Assembly (NCBI GenBank): GCA_014529385.2
Contig: CM043962.1
Span: forward strand, 92,642,180-92,702,179
Direction of reading: 5' to 3'
DNA from: Adiantum capillus-veneris
Taxonomy: Eukaryota > Streptophyta > Polypodiopsida > Polypodiales > Pteridaceae
Length of the DNA stretch: 60,000 nucleotides
In this document: positions 34,394-45,316 of the stretch, piece after piece
How the letters are laid out: each line of letters starts with the position of its first letter
Numbering within the stretch: the stretch's first letter is position 1
The notes under the pieces: model-generated
Told to the model about the DNA's origin: nothing
The model's input: only the letters and a program-made list of their open reading frames with translations
Databases searched by the model: none
Program-made: the position numbers and the translations under genes

Positions 34394-35071
34394 TTTGTGG
34401 ATTCATTTTCACTTGGTGAAAGTAGAGGAACTCCACCTCCTTCTCCAAGCTTGTGAGAAGTGAGAGCCTACACCAACACTCTTGGCTATGGAATGAAAAT
34501 CCAATCAAGAGCCATGCTTCAATGCTTAAGCTTTCCATCTTCTCCATCTTCATTGCTATGCTATTATGTATGCTAGCAAGAAGAGTGATGATAAGTGAGG
34601 AACTATTTCTTTCTCCTATGGAATGTTTCTTCTTCCTCTTCCCTACCCTCATTCCTTGCTAACTATCTCAACCTTCGAAGGTGTTTGAGGCCTTGGGATA
34701 GTTAATGCTTTCTACAAAGTTTATGTTATGCTTGTGATGCATGAAGCTTTCCATCTTCATTGCATCACCTAGGTCACAAGGAACACAAAGATTAAATTGT
34801 ACCAAGTCTCTCTTGATGGGAGAAACTATAATACAAATGCCTATTGGAGGGGAGACCGGCTCTGTATGAATCTGGTCCTCAACTATTGTCATGTTCTCTA
34901 AACTCTCTCTCTTGAAAAATTATTGTTCATGACAAGTTAACTAAGTACCATGTTTATGTTGCTACCATCACTTAAGTTCACCCGCTATGCTCACAAAATA
35001 ATCTCACAAAAGCGCTTTATCTAAATTCCTAATTCCGCTACTCTCAAAGTTCATAGGCCATTTCCATTACA
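33503..35071 (+). repeat. 5' LTR of B2 (start truncated)
   Basis: Aligns with about 40150-41723. Contains repeats of about 75 bp built on GAGGAAGGTGCTTGAGAAGC (33810-34010) and a CA tract near 34346-34392. Confidence 0.8.
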
Positions 35072-35084
35072 TTGGTATCAGAGC
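35072..35084 (+). other. PBS of B2
   Basis: TTGGTATCAGAGC immediately after the LTR end CCATTACA. Confidence 0.9.
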
Positions 35085-36440
35085 ATTTGGTTTCTCTTTT
35101 CTTGCTTAAGAAGAGAGGTCCTTAAGTAACCTATTAATGGTTGATTTTGTTAATTATATTAGGGTAAGTGGAACTGGGATCTATTATTGATTTTGTTGAG
35201 CCCACTATGTGGGATATGGTGCACACCTCGGGAGCTTTGGTCTTAATAATGGAGTCTTTTTAGAATTGTCTATGGCTTTACCATTATTGAGCCATAAGAA
35301 GTCCAAAAGGAGCAATCCCTCGGCAACTTCGCTATGTTAGAAATCCAAAGATCAAGAAAGTAATGAATCCCTAAGTTCCTCCGAAGATGTGGCTCCACGA
35401 AGACGCGGTCTAAACGATCGCCAACTCCTCACAAGAGGAAACGGTTAACCCATACTCCTTCTCCTCATCGCTTGAAAAAGGAAAGAGAGGAAACAAAGGA
35501 AGAAAAGGACAAGAAAGAGGTCACCCTCTTCTCCTTCTTCTTCACCTTCCTCCTCTTCCGACGAATGCAATAGCTATTCTCCTAGAGAATGCAAGAGGGG
35601 AGGACATCGCAAATCTTATCCTGCATGGCGAAGGTCACAAAAGCTCAAGAAGTTCAAAGAGTGAATAAAGAGTATCTCTTTTCTCACCTATGATGGCACC
35701 TTTTGTGCTACTGACAAAGTATTGGCCTTCATCTAAAAATTTGATGCGGCCTTTGGAAACGAGGGCTTCACGGAGTCCTCCAAGCTAAGCCATATAGCTA
35801 TGCACTTCCAAAAATCGGCTTGTTAATGGTGGGCTAGCCTTCGTGGCAACGGTGAAGCCCCAAAGACATGGAAAACTTTACGAGTTTCCATCATGAAACA
35901 ATTCCTTGTAAGTGATGCAAAGGACAAAGTGCTTACCAAATGGTGAAGTTTAAAGCTTCTCTCTCATGAGTCTATCCACAAATATGTGAACAAGTTTTGG
36001 GATTTACATCTCAAAGCTACTATCTTTTAAAAGATAAGACTTTGCCAACCAAAAGCAACAATTTTGTGCGGGATTACCCAAAGAGATGGCCGAGTATGTC
36101 AACTCTCAACGGCCTGGTTCTATCACCAAAGTAATCCACCACACCATGGTTGCTTCGCGCATCAATTTCCAACAAGGGGCTAGACGGAATGTCAAGCCCG
36201 TGGAAAATAAAGAGAAAAGTGATGCCAAGGGGAAAACCAATGCCCAAAATTCTTACCAAGGCTATTCCAACAACAACAACAATCGGTCCAAGGAGAAGGT
36301 AGTTTACAAAGGTAAATTTAAACTCTCTCCTAAAGAGCTAGAAGCTTTTCGTAAGAACCGCAAATGTTTTAAGTGTGGGGAGCAAGGCCATGTTTATCGT
36401 CCTTGCCCCAAGAGAATTGCCCGCAATGAGACTCCAGGAG
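35085..36440 (+). pseudogene. gag: B2 leader and gag
   Basis: The leader runs to about 35330. The N-terminal part of gag is missing relative to B1: leader passes into the SLSSSEDVAP segment near 35345. The Arg/Ser-rich domain is conserved across frames (35390-35640). Capsid region includes WWASLRGNGEAPKTWKTLRV with a TAA just before it at about 35826. The last part is open from 36086, with intact CCHC knuckle CFKCGEQGHVYRPC at 36365-36406. Confidence 0.75.
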
Positions 36441-36960
36441 CCTCTATGTTTGAAGCTCCAAAAGAGGATGATCATTGCCAAGGATTTCTCCTTTCCTAGG
36501 GGAAAGATGCAAGAGCATGATGCCTTTATTTTGTTTGACCCTGGTTCAACTCACAACATATCCACGGAGTTGACCACCAAGCTAAGCATACAAGCCCATG
36601 AGATGGGAGATGTATTGAAAGCCAATGGAGCTATTCAAGGGACAAGACATCTCAGTTACTTCCTTAATTGGAAAATTAAAGCTTCATGTCCAAAGCTATG
36701 TGGACAAAAAGGATTTCTTCATCTCCCCTCTCAAACATGAGAATGTTATGGTTGGGGCACAATGGTTTAACCGCATGGCTTCCAACATGAATTTCCTTGA
36801 AAGGAGAGTCTACTTAACCTACCGAGAAAAGAGCATGTGCATAGATGCTAATGAGTCGGGGAACACCATATCCTTGCAATAAAGGAATCAAGAGGAATTA
36901 GAGTTGTCTAATTTCCTAAATGGATCCCAAGATGTTTTCATTGATGACATCCCTAGTGAG
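36441..36960 (+). pseudogene. B2 protease region
   Basis: Reads FILFDPGSTHN, Asp-Pro-Gly at 36537-36545, then lacks one codon of the usual NFIS. A frameshift separates this from the continuation GQDISVTSLIGKLKLHVQSY (36625-36882). Confidence 0.75.
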
Positions 36961-38080
36961 CTACCTCTAAAATGAGGGATGATGACCATGTAATTGGGCT
37001 CCTACCAGGAAGCTCAGTGCCTAACAAGCCTCCTTATCGAGTCTCACAAGAGGAGATCATGAGGCAAGTACATGAATTGGTGGAAAAAGGGATGGTGAGG
37101 TCTAGCTCCTCTCCATTTTGTTCACCATTACTTTTAGTGCAAAAGAAATACGACACATATTACATGTGTGTCGACTAGAGAGCAGTAAATAAGATCACTA
37201 TCAACAATAGATTTCTCTTAATGTGGGTATCTATTTGATAAGCTACAAGTTTTGGCCTGCCACACGCTCCAGACGCATTCAAACTCATGATGGACAAAAG
37301 TCTTTAGGCCATTCAAATTCTCTTGAGGACTACAAGCGACACCTCCAGGTAATCTTTCAAGTGTGAGAGAGAATAAGCTTTTCATTAATCAAAAGAAAAG
37401 ATAATTTTTCCTACAAGAGATTCAATATTTAGGTCACATTATCTCTAAATATGGCACCCATATGGATGCAACAAAACTAGAGATAATAAAAGGATGGCCT
37501 AATCCAAGTAATCTACAGGAGGTACGAAGCTTCATAGGTATGTGTGCATACTATAGATGCTTCGTTAAAAAAAAAACTCGCTAATAGCAAGCCCATTACA
37601 TGACTTAACAAAAAAGAACATTAAGTATTCATGGACTGCAAAAGTGCAAGAAGCTTAAGGAGAATCTTATCTCTCAACGTGTGCTCACACTACTAGATCT
37701 CTCAAAGCCATTTGAGGTCCAATGTGATGCTTGTGGTGATTGCCTTCGACCTATTTTGATTCAAGAAGGGCATGCCATAGCATATGAGAGTCAAAGACTC
37801 GACTTCGATAAGTGAGTATTGGGCAAATACAAAAAAGAGCTACTAGCTATTCTATATGCCCTAAACATGTGGAAACACTATCTCTTGGGGACTCCATTCA
37901 TCCTATGAATGGATCACAAAGCCTCAGGAACTTCATGATGCAAACCAAGCTCTCCGACAAACAAATGAGGTGGGAAAATTTTCTTTTGCAATTTAAATTT
38001 CATATTGCTCACCTTGTTGGCAAGCACAATCAAGTGGTTGATGCACTTTCACAACGACCAAGGGTAAATGTGGTGTCTAT
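36961..38080 (+). pseudogene. B2 reverse transcriptase and RNase H
   Basis: RT start is clear (SSVPNKPPYRVS ... MVRSSSSPFCSPLLLVQKK). The central part including the catalytic FFDD is deleted or scrambled between about 37200 and 37330. Later pieces are YLGHI-like and HEVRSF-like. RNase H is visible as FEVQCDACGDC (37717-37749) and GKHNQVVDALSQRP. Confidence 0.7.
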
Positions 38081-39600
38081 GGCAACTCACAATGATCTAT
38101 CTTTTATGATAGATGAGTCTACTTACTGGCAAAGACTTCAAGTACGTAATTACAACCTGTGCAATAGGGAAGGAAAAAGAACCATTCACCTTGAAGGATG
38201 GTTATCTTCCAAATGGCAATAGGCTATGTGTTAATCACCCATACAATCATAACATCATGTATAAATCCCATACATCTCCTTATGCGGGGCAAAAAGGGAT
38301 TCCATAGTCTACTCTTTGAGGAGTAGAAATGTATTTCTGTTGGTCTATCATTAAAAGTAAACATACAAGAGTATGTTTCAAAATGCATGGTATACCGAAA
38401 GTTGAAATTTGATCGAGAGAAGCAACTTCGATTGTTTCAGTCGTCGACAGGCTTAACAAGAAAACACACTATATGCGTGTCAAAAAGACTATTATGGCAC
38501 ATCAAATGGCAACCCTCTTCAGATCTCAAATTTTCAAACATCATGGATTTCCAACATCCATAGTGTCGGACAAAGATCTTAGAATGACCAGTAATTTCTA
38601 GAAGGGTCTCTTTTGGAATCTATGAAGTAGATTAAATTTCTCTTTCGACCTATCATCCACAAACGGATGACCAAAGTGAAATAACTAATCTAATGATTCT
38701 TGATATACTAAAAGCCTATGTCATGGAAGTAGATCAATGTTATCAATGATAGAAGTACCTACCTCTTATAGAGTATGTGTACAATGATATTGTACATACT
38801 TCTATGGGGCAAGTACCTTTTGAGGTTAAAGAAGGAAGATCCAAAAGCCTATGTCATAGAAGTAGATCAATGTTATCAATGATAGAAGTACCTACCTCTT
38901 ATAGAGTATGCGTACAATGATATTGTATATACTTCTATGGGGAAAGTACCTTTTGAGGTTAAAGAAGGAAGATCCAAAAGTCCCTTACTACTTAAAGTAC
39001 ATGGGAAGATCTTCGCTGCTGATGAATATAGCCGAGACCTACAAGAATCTTCTCCAAAGGTTAAAGGGGTTATATCCATCTCACAGGAAAGGCAAAAAGG
39101 GTTGCTACTAATAAGCACAGAAGAGCCTTAGCCTTTAAGGAAAATGATTGGGTCTTGCTAAAGTTTCTCAAGGCTCATCTGAGGCATACTATGGGCAAGA
39201 GTCCTACGGACCACCAAGAGTATGATGCTAAACTAGCAAAAAGATACTATGGTCCTTATAATTCTTAAGCCAGTCAATGAGATGGCTTATCAATTGAAGT
39301 TGCCCAACCATTGGCTCATGCACAATGTTTTCCATGAGAACCTACATAAGCCTTACAAAGGAGCGCCATCAAAAGAAGCAATAGTTGCAGACCCTCCAAA
39401 AATCAAAGATCAAGAAGAAGTACTTCAATCTAAGTCCATCCTATGACATGAAGACAAGGTATCAAGAAACGGCAAGATTATCTCATGATATCTTATTAAG
39501 TTAAAGAATTATCCTCTTAAAGATGCTAAATGGATGCAAGGAACCTAGCTTAAGGATAATATGAACCTTGTCAATGCTTACAATGCTGCACTAGAGTAAG
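38081..39600 (+). pseudogene. B2 integrase and chromodomain-like tail
   Basis: Unlike B1 it retains core traces: a VDRLNKKTHYM-like start (38440-38470), SIVSDKDLRM with the second catalytic Asp (about 38559-38588) and TYHPQTDDQSEITNLMILD (about 38650-38705), where the catalytic Glu is expected. Frameshifts, stops and a 133-bp tandem duplication break it. Tail NHWLMHNVFHENLHKPYKG near 39310. Confidence 0.7.
38710..38975 (+). repeat. 133-bp tandem duplication in B2 integrase
   Basis: 38710-38842 and 38843-38975 match with a few substitutions, each starting AAAAGCCTATGTCAT. The second copy is a secondary duplication, since B1 and Gypsy proteins have one. Confidence 0.85.
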
Positions 39601-39940
39601 CATATGAAAATGCATTTTAAATGAATTTTTTTTTAATCTTATAAGACTAGTTCTCTTTTTATTGTGCACAAATTTAAAAAGTATGCATGCTTAGAATCAT
39701 GTTTGTGGTGACGACGTCTCCCAAACACCAAGTAGAATTTGTCACTCTACTTTGGAAGTATGATATGGACAAAAGAGCAAACATGCTTGCGGCAACTACA
39801 TCTCCCAAGAACCAAATGGACTAGTCATCCATCTTGGAATGATGTCGTAGGGTAAAAAAGGATCCTCTACCCGCTAAGAAACATGGACTAATGACTAGGC
39901 TTTATCTTCTCTACCTCATAGTCGAGGACGACTATGATTT
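39601..39940 (+). other. B2 3' untranslated region
   Basis: Aligns with 32291-32637 of B1; no gene. Confidence 0.6.
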
Positions 39941-39954
39941 CAAGAGAGAGGTAA
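39941..39954 (+). other. PPT of B2
   Basis: CAAGAGAGAGGTAA before LTR start TGTCATAAAC. Confidence 0.8.
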
Positions 39955-41723
39955 TGTCATAAACTATAATATTTAACTTTACCAAATGATTTTCTCATAT
40001 TAAACTGATCATTTAATGTGGGAGAATAAATGGGAACAAGAGTTAGAATAGAGACATGTGCTTCTAGACCTATCTCAACATGGGACCAAAAGGAGAGATG
40101 GTTTCATCTCAATAGGGGTCCAAATGGAGATGGTCTATTAAAGAGCAATGTGCAATAAGTGTTTCTAGACTTACCCTAGCAGGGGACCAAGAGGAGAAAT
40201 GGTTACATCTCAATAGGTGTCCAAAAGGAGGTAGTCTATCAAAGAGCAATGTGCATCTAATGGAGCTTAAAAGACCTTAGGGTTAGCTTCATTAAAGACC
40301 TCCAATGGTTAGTGTTAAAAGTCCTTTGACCTTAGGCAAGCAAGGGCTGAGCTTGACGTGGGAACCTGACCTAAGCTTGAGGTGCTTGTCGTGCTTGATG
40401 ACTAAGGTGCTTGTCATGCTTGATGACTAAGGTACTTGAGGTGCTTGTCATACTTAATGAGGAAGGTGCTTGAGAAGCTTCCCATGCATGGGGAGTAAGG
40501 TGCTTGAGTAAAAAAGAGACCCTACAAACTTAATGAGGAAGGTGCTTGAGAAGCTTCCCATGCATGGGGGGGGTAAGGTGCTTGAGTCAAAAAGAGACCC
40601 TACAAACTTAATGAGGAAGGAGCTTCCTATGCATGAAAGTCCCAAAGTTATGGGAATCTTTGATTTAACCTTCCACTCACCCAAAGGGCACCCCTTTTCT
40701 CAAAGGGCACATGGGACACATGTCAGACTCTTCCTATGCTTAACCACATGGTGTGCTTGAATGCTAATAGTTGGGCTAAAGAGGGGTCCAATGAGCTTCT
40801 AGTTCCATCCAACAAATATATATATATATATATATATTCAAGCTCTCTCTCTCTAAGGGGTGAGGAGGACACTTGTCAAAAGACTACCCATGTACTTGGC
40901 TGTATGCTGCATGTGATTGGCTAGGGGTAGAGGGGTCCAATGAGCTTGAAACATGTGTAAAAGCTACAACTCGCCCCAAGCAAGCAAGGGGGGTGCTGGG
41001 GGGATATACACCACACACACACATACACACTCATTTTGTGGATTCATTCTCACTTGGCGAAAGTAGAGGAACTCCACCTCCTTCTCCAAGATTGTGAGAA
41101 GTGAGAGCCTACACCAACACTCTTGGCTATGGAATGCAAATCCAACCAAGAGCCATGCTTCAATGCTTAAGCTTGCCATCTTCTCCATCTTCATTACTAT
41201 GTTATTATGTATGCTAGCAAGAAGAGTGATGATAAGTGAGGAACTATTCTTTCTCCTATGGAATGTTTCTCCTTCCTCTTCCCTACCCTCATTCCCCGCT
41301 AGCTCTCTCCACCTTTGAAGGTGTTTGAGGCCTTGGGACTGAGGTTTGGGATAGTTAATTCTTTCTACAAAGTTTATGTTATGCTTGTGATGCATGAAGC
41401 TTTCCATCTTCATTGCATCACCTAGGTCACAAGGAACACAAAGATTGTATTGTACCAGTCTCTCTTGATGGGAGAAACTATAATACAAATGCCTATTGGA
41501 GGGGGGACCGGCTCCGTATGAATTCGGTCCTCAACTATTGTCATGTTCTCTAAACTCTCTCTCTTGAAAAAGTATTGTTCATGCCAAGTAAACTAAGTAC
41601 CATGTTTATGTTGCTACTATCAATTAAGTTCACTCGCTATGCTCACAAAGTAATCTCACAAAAGCGCTTTATCTAAATTCCTAATTCCGCTACTCTCAAA
41701 GTTCATAGGCCATTTCCATTACA
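39955..41723 (+). repeat. 3' LTR of B2
   Basis: Starts TGTCATAAACTATAATATT, ends CCATTACA. Has an (AT)n run at about 40817-40837 and the same GAGGAAGGTGCTTGAGAAGC repeats as the 5' LTR. Confidence 0.85.
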
Positions 41724-42365
41724 ATCTCCTTCTCCAAGCTTGTTGAGAAGTGGAGAGCTTACACCAATACTCTTGGAATGCAAATCCAACCAAGAGCCTT
41801 GCTTCAATGCTTAAGCTTGCCATCTTCTTCATCTTCATTACTATGCTATTATGCTATGCTAAGCAAGAAGAGTGATGATAAGTGATGAACTATTTCTTTC
41901 TCCTATGAATGCTTCTTCTTCCTTCCCTACCCTCCTTCCCCGCTAGCTCTCTCCACCTTTGAAGGTATTTGAGGCCTTGGGACTGAGGCTGGGGATGGTT
42001 AATGCTTTTTGCAAAGGATTATGTTATGCTTGTGATGCATGAAGTTTCCCATCTTCATTGCATCACCTAGGTCACAAAGGAACACAAAGCTTGTATTGTA
42101 CCAAGTCTCTCTCTATGGGAGAATCTATAATACACAAGCCTATTGGAGGGGGGACGGGCTCCACATAAATATGGTCCTCAACTGTTGTCATCTTCTTTAA
42201 TTCTCTCTCTTGCAAAAGTATTGTTCATGCCAAGTTAATTAAGTATAATGGTTATGTTGCTACCACTAATTAAGTTCACCCTCTATGTTCTCAAAGCAGT
42301 CTCACAAAAATGCTCACTCTAATTCTCTTAATTCCGCTATTCGCAAAGTTCATAGGCCATTTCCA
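41724..42365 (+). repeat. 3' LTR of B1, right part
   Basis: Aligns with 27153-27725, ending TTCATAGGCCATTTCCA; the final TTACA is lost at the junction with the R LTR. Confidence 0.8.
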
Positions 42366-42588
42366 CTCTCTTAACTTATGTCTTGGGCTATCAAGCTTCT
42401 CAGTGTCATCTTTTTGTGTAAGAGCGTGTAAGAATTTGTCTCCTATCCTTCCTTGTGTACTATTATGTGTAGGTGTGTGTGAACGTCAACATCAATCCTT
42501 CTATCTCTATCTTTTCCCTTCTTAGTCACGGCAAAGTCAATTGTACTATTTCATGGCCAAGGGTGCAAGCCCGCCCTTGCTCCCAACA
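42366..42588 (+). repeat. R LTR 4, right part
   Basis: Resumes at CTCTCTTAACTTATGTC, equivalent to 13322 in LTR 1, and ends TCCCAACA at 42588. No PBS follows, so this is the outer right end of the R array. Confidence 0.75.
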
Positions 42589-42924
42589 ATAGAGTAGAAA
42601 TTGAATACGAGCAGGATTAGGACTAGAATCAAAGCATGATTGCGAGTGTAATGCACAAAGGTTTTATGAAAAAAGAGGGTAATTAGGTTTTTTAATTCTC
42701 TAAGCAAGTGTTTTGTGATTGATGTGTGCAATACAAAAGGAATTTAGATTTTATCAGCCCTTGTCTTGCCAAAAAAGGAACTTTTTGAGGCAATTTCTAT
42801 GTCTCAAACCTCCTTGACATTATATACCAAGGGGTCTTAATGACTCCAGGGTGGTGGGATCAACGGTGGGGTTGAACAGTGCGGATCTCAAGGTTGGGGA
42901 ACGATGTAAAAAAGTCAATGGTGT

Positions 42925-43012
42925 TGACTCGTAACTCAGGGATTTGAACCCATCGCCTCATAGATGGTAGCACGGTGAGCTTACCACACAGGTGCGTGTG
43001 GCTCGTTGAAAC
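42925..43012 (-). repeat. tRNA-derived SINE-like fragment
   Basis: Minus strand has a B-box match GGTTCAAATCCC (complement near 42939-42950) and, about 40 bases upstream, TGTGTGGTAAGCTCACC resembling an A box. No poly(A) or target duplication seen. Not a functional tRNA: arms do not form a full cloverleaf by eye. Confidence 0.45.
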
Positions 43013-43275
43013 CATTGTGAGTTCATAATGAATAAAATTAATTGATGTTTACTCCTCCCCATATCTTTGTTTACTTTTTAATATGCGACGTCTACATGCG
43101 TCTCTACTTTGTTACCTGGAGTTCTCTCCCATTGATCCCACGTTGGACCTCTGGATGTAGGTTCATGTGATGTGAGTAGGCTTTGACAACAAGCCGAAGT
43201 TTTGATATATAGAAGGTGCGTATGTTTGTGCATATACCTAGACCACCACTCTAGCTTCATTCACTACACTGTGCC

Positions 43276-43765
43276 GAGGCTGAGCCTCATGACTAAGTGG
43301 CATAGGCATGGGAGGGTGGGATCTACGGTGGGAGCATTGTGGGTCGTAGATCCCAGTGGCGGCACCAAAAGTAATTTAGGGTACCTTAGATTACCTTAGA
43401 TTACTTTTAATTATAAAAAATAATCTAAGGTACAAGTAATCTACGATACCCTAGATTACTTTCGGTTGTCGCTCTTGTGCATACATGTTTTAAGTAAATT
43501 AGGGCTCCACCTTTCACAATGCGCACATGGCGTAGTGGTTAAGGTGTACGTCTCTCATGGGTGAGGGTCATGAATTCTAAACCCACGCCCGCAAAAATGG
43601 GTACCTTAGATTACTTCAAAACTCGGATACCTTAGATTACTTCAAAACTTAGATTACTTAGATTACAAAAGTAATCTAAGATATCCACATTCCAGATCTA
43701 CGGCCCACAATCCCTCCCATGCTCGTCACTTAGTCTTGAGGGAGGCCAAGACCGAGGCTAAAGGT
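43276..43765. repeat. Inverted-repeat structure with ACCTTAGATTAC clusters
   Basis: The left arm (43276-43352: GACTAAGTGGCATAGGCATG ... GTCGTAGATCC) is repeated in reverse at 43694-43765. Between them are about nine direct and inverted copies of ACCTTAGATTAC or its core, concentrated at 43381-43462 and 43601-43682. Possibly a MITE-like or SINE-derived composite. Confidence 0.5.
43505..43600 (+). repeat. SINE-like segment with RNA polymerase III boxes
   Basis: A-box TGGCGTAGTGG at 43528-43538 fits the plant SINE consensus. A weaker B-box-like GGTCATGAATTC lies about 38 bases on at 43566. It sits inside the inverted-repeat structure. Confidence 0.45.
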
Positions 43766-43871
43766 GCTCCATAACTAGTGATTCTATCGGGCTTTTATGG
43801 GTGGTACCTTCATTTCCGGATCAACTCCTTAGCTCTTGTCCTCTTAGTTGAAGCTTCTTCTGCGTTCACCG

Positions 43872-43986
43872 ATGGCGACCTCCTCTGCCGTCCGTCATTT
43901 TCATGGCCTTCGAGCTGCCGATTCTTCCCCCTCCACATCAAATTGTGGCTTTGCCTCTTCTGTAGCACCGGCACGTGTTAGTTCAG
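43872..43986 (+). CDS. Putative first exon encoding a plastid transit peptide
   Basis: An ATG in good plant context (CACCGATGGCG) opens 38 codons plus one base, ending at a consensus splice donor CAG|GTGAGC (43986/43987). The peptide starts MATSSAVRHFHGLRAADSSP and ends VAPARVSS: Ala as second residue, rich in Ser/Thr/Ala, no acidic residue except one Asp, basic residues spread through it. These are features of chloroplast transit peptides. The mature protein would be in later exons, which I could not identify; the gene may be a fragment. Product unknown. Confidence 0.45.
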
Positions 43987-45316
43987 GTGAGCAGAGAGAG
44001 AGAGAGTGAGTGAGTGAGTGCATGCAACCATGCATGCATCATGAGTGTTGCCCGTGCCCAATTCTGCTTGCATGCAAGTGTTAATCTGTTTGCATGATAG
44101 AGGTCGACAAAAAGTTTTTTTAGAGCGCCGTTGGACACAGTTCAATTTCTGTCCATGTCATGGAAAGTTGGTGTGTGGGCAAATGCACACCCCCAAATGC
44201 AATCACTTGATTGAGCACAATCTAGGACGTCGTGACATCCTGGATTGCGATCAAAATATTGGCACTTTTCAACCAGATTCCGGCAAGCAATGAAGACACA
44301 TGTTGAGCATCTATACCTTTGATTACAAGGAACATTTTCTTTGTCTAGGGTTTAATTTTCTTGACTGCATCATCAAAATGCAATAGCTACTCTATGTTGA
44401 TTGCTAAATGTGGGGTTGCTCAAGGTCCTTATTTGCAAGTAATTTTTTTCTGTAAAAATACACCTGCTTCCAATGTGTCATTTGCACAGAACAGTGTGAA
44501 ATAGTTTCTGTAGTGCCCTGTTATGCAACAAGACATTGCTACATTAGTATTACAATCTCAGTACTATGCATCATTTGTGAGAGGTGCAACAAGCAGGTCG
44601 AAGGGCAGTTTTCATGTTCTTTTTTTGAAATTTTACCCGTGGTAGCGCATTGAGACATTGCGACCTACATTTAATCTGACGAATGTGAAAGCGAGTATTT
44701 CACATTCATCAATTGAAGTGCAAAGCATCTATCTGTTTTGAGACATGCTGCATTGAATGTGCTGGGTAAAGCGTAAAAGTGATTTTTCAGCCACATTTCG
44801 GCTTTTTCTTCAGGCACGTTAAAAAATGGTCAGGCGTCTTAACATGCAATATATGGTACACCAAACTATGGTACATTTGTTTCTATCGAATGTGGCAATG
44901 GAAGGTGGAGTTGACACAAAAGGTGGCAATTGGTGTAAAGCCTCTCCTTCAGTAGTGGGAAATGTAGATCTTTCACAAAGGAACCTTTATAGTTCTGTCG
45001 TGGGCGCCCGCACAGAGTAGGGGCATTTTGAAAAAGTCATGGGAAGAGGTTGCTGAAGAGGCCAATGGGCTGCCAAAAAAGCTAGCAAACGTGCTCCAAT
45101 CTAGCAAAGAATGAAAGAGAGAGAGGGTACTTCTATAGTGGTTTTTGGACCTAGAATTCCTCTATTCATTGTGATGAGCCGATGACATGGCACTACCAGG
45201 TGAAGCGGCTGGCAAAGGAGACAGCAAGGGATCCTCCTCTGAGCATTGGAAGCCATGAATTGCGGTGCAAAATCTACTGCAAATTGTTTTGGAAAACACG
45301 GACTGTATGGGTCCTG
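43987..45316 (+). other. Region after the putative exon: intron or intergenic
   Basis: AT-rich with short ORFs (for example 44045-44293 and 44826-45020) that I cannot tie to any protein. No convincing second exon. An AG/TG-rich stretch follows the donor. Confidence 0.35.

Larger units (their letters stand above)
33503..41723 (+). mobile_element. Family-B Gypsy element B2 nested in the 3' LTR of B1
   Basis: Complete order of LTR, PBS, gag, protease, RT, RNase H, integrase, PPT, LTR, all decayed. The 5' LTR lacks about 190 bp at its start relative to the 3' LTR. After its 3' LTR ends CCATTACA at 41723, B1 LTR sequence resumes at ATCTCCTTCTCC, showing nesting rather than a shared LTR. Confidence 0.8.
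42589..43871. other. Unique-type DNA with SINE-like and inverted-repeat pieces
   Basis: No protein gene supported. Holds a minus-strand tRNA-like fragment, an inverted-repeat structure rich in ACCTTAGATTAC, and a plus-strand SINE-like promoter pair, listed separately. Confidence 0.5.

Noticed and set aside
32652-35071. B1 and B2 read as tandem elements sharing one LTR
   Set aside because: The middle LTR is a mosaic, and B1 LTR sequence resumes exactly after the B2 LTR at 41724, so nesting explains it better.
42925-43012. A tRNA gene
   Set aside because: B-box-like sequence is present but no complete cloverleaf can be formed by eye; SINE-like fragment preferred.
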